Assembly: GCA_045863555.1 (NCBI GenBank)
Contig: BTUU01000022.1
Location: 1 to 64,000 of the forward strand
Length of the DNA: 64,000 nt
From: JACRLV01 sp045863555
GTDB lineage: Bacteria; Planctomycetota; Phycisphaerae; UBA1845; Fen-1342
Direction of reading: 5' to 3'
Program-made: the position numbers and the translations under genes
The notes under the pieces: generated by a model
What the model was told of the DNA's origin: nothing
The model's input: only the letters and a program-made list of their open reading frames with translations
Databases searched by the model: none
Shown: one piece after another, positions 61,795 through 64,000 of the stretch
Position numbering within the stretch: position 1 is the stretch's first letter
Layout of the letters: each line of letters starts with the position of its first letter

Positions 61795-64000
61795 TCACTC
61801 GCATCGTGTGCCAAATGCACCGAGCACTTCCGTCAGGTCTGCCAGTGATACCTGGCCGTCGATCGTGACGTCGCCGTTCGCGGGCGACTCGTTGGCGGCG
61901 GGGACGCTGCCGAACGCGACCAGAACGCCGATCAGATCCTCGAGGCCGACTGCGCAATCTCCGTCGACGTCGCCGGTGCAGTGGTTGCCGGCCGCGCATT
62001 GGACAGGCGCAGGACCAAAGCGAGCGACCAGAATATCTTCACGCGAGAGCACGCTGGCTCCGCTTCCGACTAGGAATATTCCTCCATCCGGCCCGGGCAC
62101 AGCCGTGTGATACGCGTTGCTGAATGGGCGCTCCACTTTCGTCGTTCGCCAATGCAGCGACCCCGCCGCGTCAAACCGCAGGGCATAGGCGTACGAGTCC
62201 TGAGTGTATCCCGCGTACCCGCCGGCGACATAAATCGAGGCGTCGTCCGAAACCAGAAGGTCCTTGGGCGCTTCGTCGCCCGCGAGACCAACATAGCGAT
62301 GGATCCAGCGGATATCGCCGCTCGTCGAGAGCTTTGCAACGATCGGATTGCGCGGCTGCGAGCCTTGACCCACTGCGTGGGCGGCGACAACGACAAGATC
62401 GCCGTCTGTGGCCCAGTCGATTTTTTGTGCCCAATAGGTCCCGGGAGGCTCCGCGTCGATCTGCCGGACCCAGAGCAGTTCGCCCGTCGGCGAGTAGTGC
62501 AGCACGGCGGCGTAGCCCGGCAGGGTTGAGGTCGAGCCGACGCTGCCGATCACGAACGCTGCGCCGTCTTCGCACGTGACGCTGGCCGAGCCGCTGGTCG
62601 ACTGTCCCGGCAGCGACCAGCGGTGCTCCCAGAGCAGGGTTCCATCGGGCCCAAACCGGTTCACCAGAAGCTGCGAAGGAGGCCGGGGCTCGGGAGGATT
62701 TCTCGGGGGCAAGAACGCGCCGACGAGCGTTGTGAGACCCGCGCCGTTCACGGATATGTATTCCCCCTGCTTCGGGACTGACCAAACAATCGAGCCGGTC
62801 GGGTCGATCTTGGTCAGGCGATGGTGGTAGGTAGAACTCCCATACTGGTTGAACTGCTCGCTAATGACGGTCACATAGGCATTGTCGAACTGATCCAGCA
62901 CCGGCGCCGAGACATAGTCCGGCCCGCCGGGATACACGGGACAGCGCCTGTCGGAGAGCAGCTCTCCATCCGGCGAGAACCGCATGACGGTCGGGTCGAA
63001 GTACGCGTCGGCTCCCGAGGCCAGCCCGCTGACGACCGGGCGCCCCGCAGAATCGAGCGCGACGCCGCGTGGCGACGATCTGCCCGTTGGGAACAGCAGC
63101 CGGCGCCAGAGGATTGTCCCATCCGGGCCGATCCGCGTCAGCGAGCCGTCGTTCCAAATCTCCTCCGTGAGCACATACAACCCGCCCGCGCCGTCAGATA
63201 CGGCCCCGCGGAGCGCTTCATCGCGGCCGACCTGGCTGCTCAGCGCAGTAATCCACTGCGGCTCGCCGCCCGACGCAAACCGCGTCAGACGCGGTGCGGG
63301 GCTATCCACGAGCACCGCTGCAATATCGCCGGCAGGATGGAGCGCGACCGCGCCGATGGTGTCTCCAAAATACGCGCCGCTCGAATACTGCCATTCGTCG
63401 AGCAGCACGCCGCCCGCCGAGTAATGCTGCACGACCACCGGGCGAGATACGTTCGCACGCGGGGCATTACCTATCGTGCGGACGCTTCCATCGGCCGCGA
63501 CGGCCAGCCTGGTGAGGGTCGACGACCCGATGTCGCCGCTGGACAAGGCCGCCCACGATCGACCCGCGGCGTCATAGCGCGCCAGGAAGAGTTCGGCGAA
63601 TCCGGTGGCCGGGTCGCGCCGGGATCCGCCGGCGTAGACGGCCTGCCTGTCTCGATCGATCTCGGTGGATTGGAAATCGATCGTCGAGGTCGGAATATCG
63701 ACAATGTCCTGCCACAGGAACTGGCCCTGAGAATTCAGCATGAGAGCCAACGGCATGGATGAATTATCCGGGACCAGCAACCGCTTCCCGAACACGAACG
63801 CCCGGTCGTCGTCGTCGACCACCAGCTTCTGCACAATGTAGCGCTCACTGCCAGCGGCGTTGATGCGCTGCGCGTATCGAAGGTCGCCGCCTGCCGAAAG
63901 CCGCAGGATCACGATGTCCGTCGGACTCGTCGGCAGAAGCCTGCTCGTAATACCGGCGTAGATGTCGCCGGTGTCCGTCATCCACACCGCGTCGCCGTTG
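61795..64000 (-). CDS. Secreted beta-propeller protein with dockerin-like end, 5' truncated
   Basis: The gene runs off the window, so the N-terminus and any signal peptide are missing. The visible 735 or so residues are repeated SBBP/delta-60-like blades with phrases such as RLSAGGDLRYAQRINAAGSE, RIGPDGTILWRRLLFP and DPTGSIVWSVPKQGE. They end in a dockerin-like pair: GDVDGDCAVGLEDLIGVLVAFG and NGDVTIDGQVSLADLTEVLGAFG. It is the third secreted repeat protein in the last 16 kb. Ligand is unknown. Confidence 0.8.
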   Translation of the reverse strand, partial: NGDAVWMTDTGDIYAGITSRLLPTSPTDIVILRLSAGGDLRYAQRINAAGSERYIVQKLVVDDDDRAFVFGKRLLVPDNSSMPLALMLNSQGQFLWQDIVDIPTSTIDFQSTEIDRDRQAVYAGGSRRDPATGFAELFLARYDAAGRSWAALSSGDIGSSTLTRLAVAADGSVRTIGNAPRANVSRPVVVQHYSAGGVLLDEWQYSSGAYFGDTIGAVALHPAGDIAAVLVDSPAPRLTRFASGGEPQWITALSSQVGRDEALRGAVSDGAGGLYVLTEEIWNDGSLTRIGPDGTILWRRLLFPTGRSSPRGVALDSAGRPVVSGLASGADAYFDPTVMRFSPDGELLSDRRCPVYPGGPDYVSAPVLDQFDNAYVTVISEQFNQYGSSTYHHRLTKIDPTGSIVWSVPKQGEYISVNGAGLTTLVGAFLPPRNPPEPRPPSQLLVNRFGPDGTLLWEHRWSLPGQSTSGSASVTCEDGAAFVIGSVGSTSTLPGYAAVLHYSPTGELLWVRQIDAEPPGTYWAQKIDWATDGDLVVVAAHAVGQGSQPRNPIVAKLSTSGDIRWIHRYVGLAGDEAPKDLLVSDDASIYVAGGYAGYTQDSYAYALRFDAAGSLHWRTTKVERPFSNAYHTAVPGPDGGIFLVGSGASVLSREDILVARFGPAPVQCAAGNHCTGDVDGDCAVGLEDLIGVLVAFGSVPAANESPANGDVTIDGQVSLADLTEVLGAFGTRCE

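Overview
The window looks like the chromosome of a Planctomycetota bacterium, possibly a Phycisphaerae-like lineage. This is inferred from several features: high GC with long antisense open frames; prepilin-like and dockerin-terminated secreted proteins; signal peptides followed by Thr/Gln/Pro/Ala-rich linkers; a complete LpxB; the futalosine menaquinone enzyme MqnC; GatB beside AspRS; and many intergenic hairpin repeats of a kind I associate with planctomycete genomes. No rRNA, tRNA, CRISPR array, IS element or integrase was recognised.

Layout. 1-5.5 kb: an MBL-fold hydrolase; nrdR coupled to an ATP-cone protein, with a near-consensus promoter and a terminator; a GDP-mannose pyrophosphorylase; a prepilin; a lipoprotein; and EF-P with an unusual loop tip. 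5.5-6.6 kb: non-coding DNA with a three-copy hairpin array. 6.6-17.4 kb: a half-length UvrA, a TPR protein flanked by two zinc-ribbon proteins, an SGNH hydrolase, a DASS transporter, a GNAT protein, gatB and a DAACS symporter. 17.4-27.3 kb: a 16-bp tandem repeat, a secreted M14 carboxypeptidase, small envelope proteins and a large MscK-like channel. 27.3-35.2 kb: mqnC carrying an in-frame repeat insertion, an ABC-F ATPase, two repeat-rich intergenic regions, a 63-aa peptide, tig, clpP1 and clpP2. 35.4-48.5 kb: Fic, ABM monooxygenase, AlkD, lpxB, an HTTM/SdpA-like pair, a glycine-rich lipoprotein, ribokinase with a metal-site-less M24 protein, a large lipoprotein, lpd and dgt. 48.6-56.5 kb: secreted FG-GAP and HAF/dockerin proteins, an HD protein, a CoA-transferase/GNAT fusion and a B12-binding radical SAM protein. 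56.5-59.5 kb: a lower-GC two-gene SNF2-Mrr module. 59.9-64 kb: aspS and a truncated beta-propeller/dockerin protein.

How it fits together. Most genes are housekeeping functions: ribonucleotide-reductase control, translation, protein quality control, menaquinone, lipid A, dNTP pool and base repair. Between them lie secreted or envelope proteins with weakly known functions. Four points stand out. First, the SNF2-helicase/Mrr-nuclease gene with its translationally coupled 191-aa partner looks like an acquired and possibly undescribed defence module. Second, several repeat families keep their palindromes while changing sequence, which argues for selection on structure. Third, one repeat-like element has been accepted in frame inside MqnC. 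Fourth, a C10 tract breaks the signal peptide of a secreted protein and could be a phase switch. All calls come from reading the sequence; no database search was possible.
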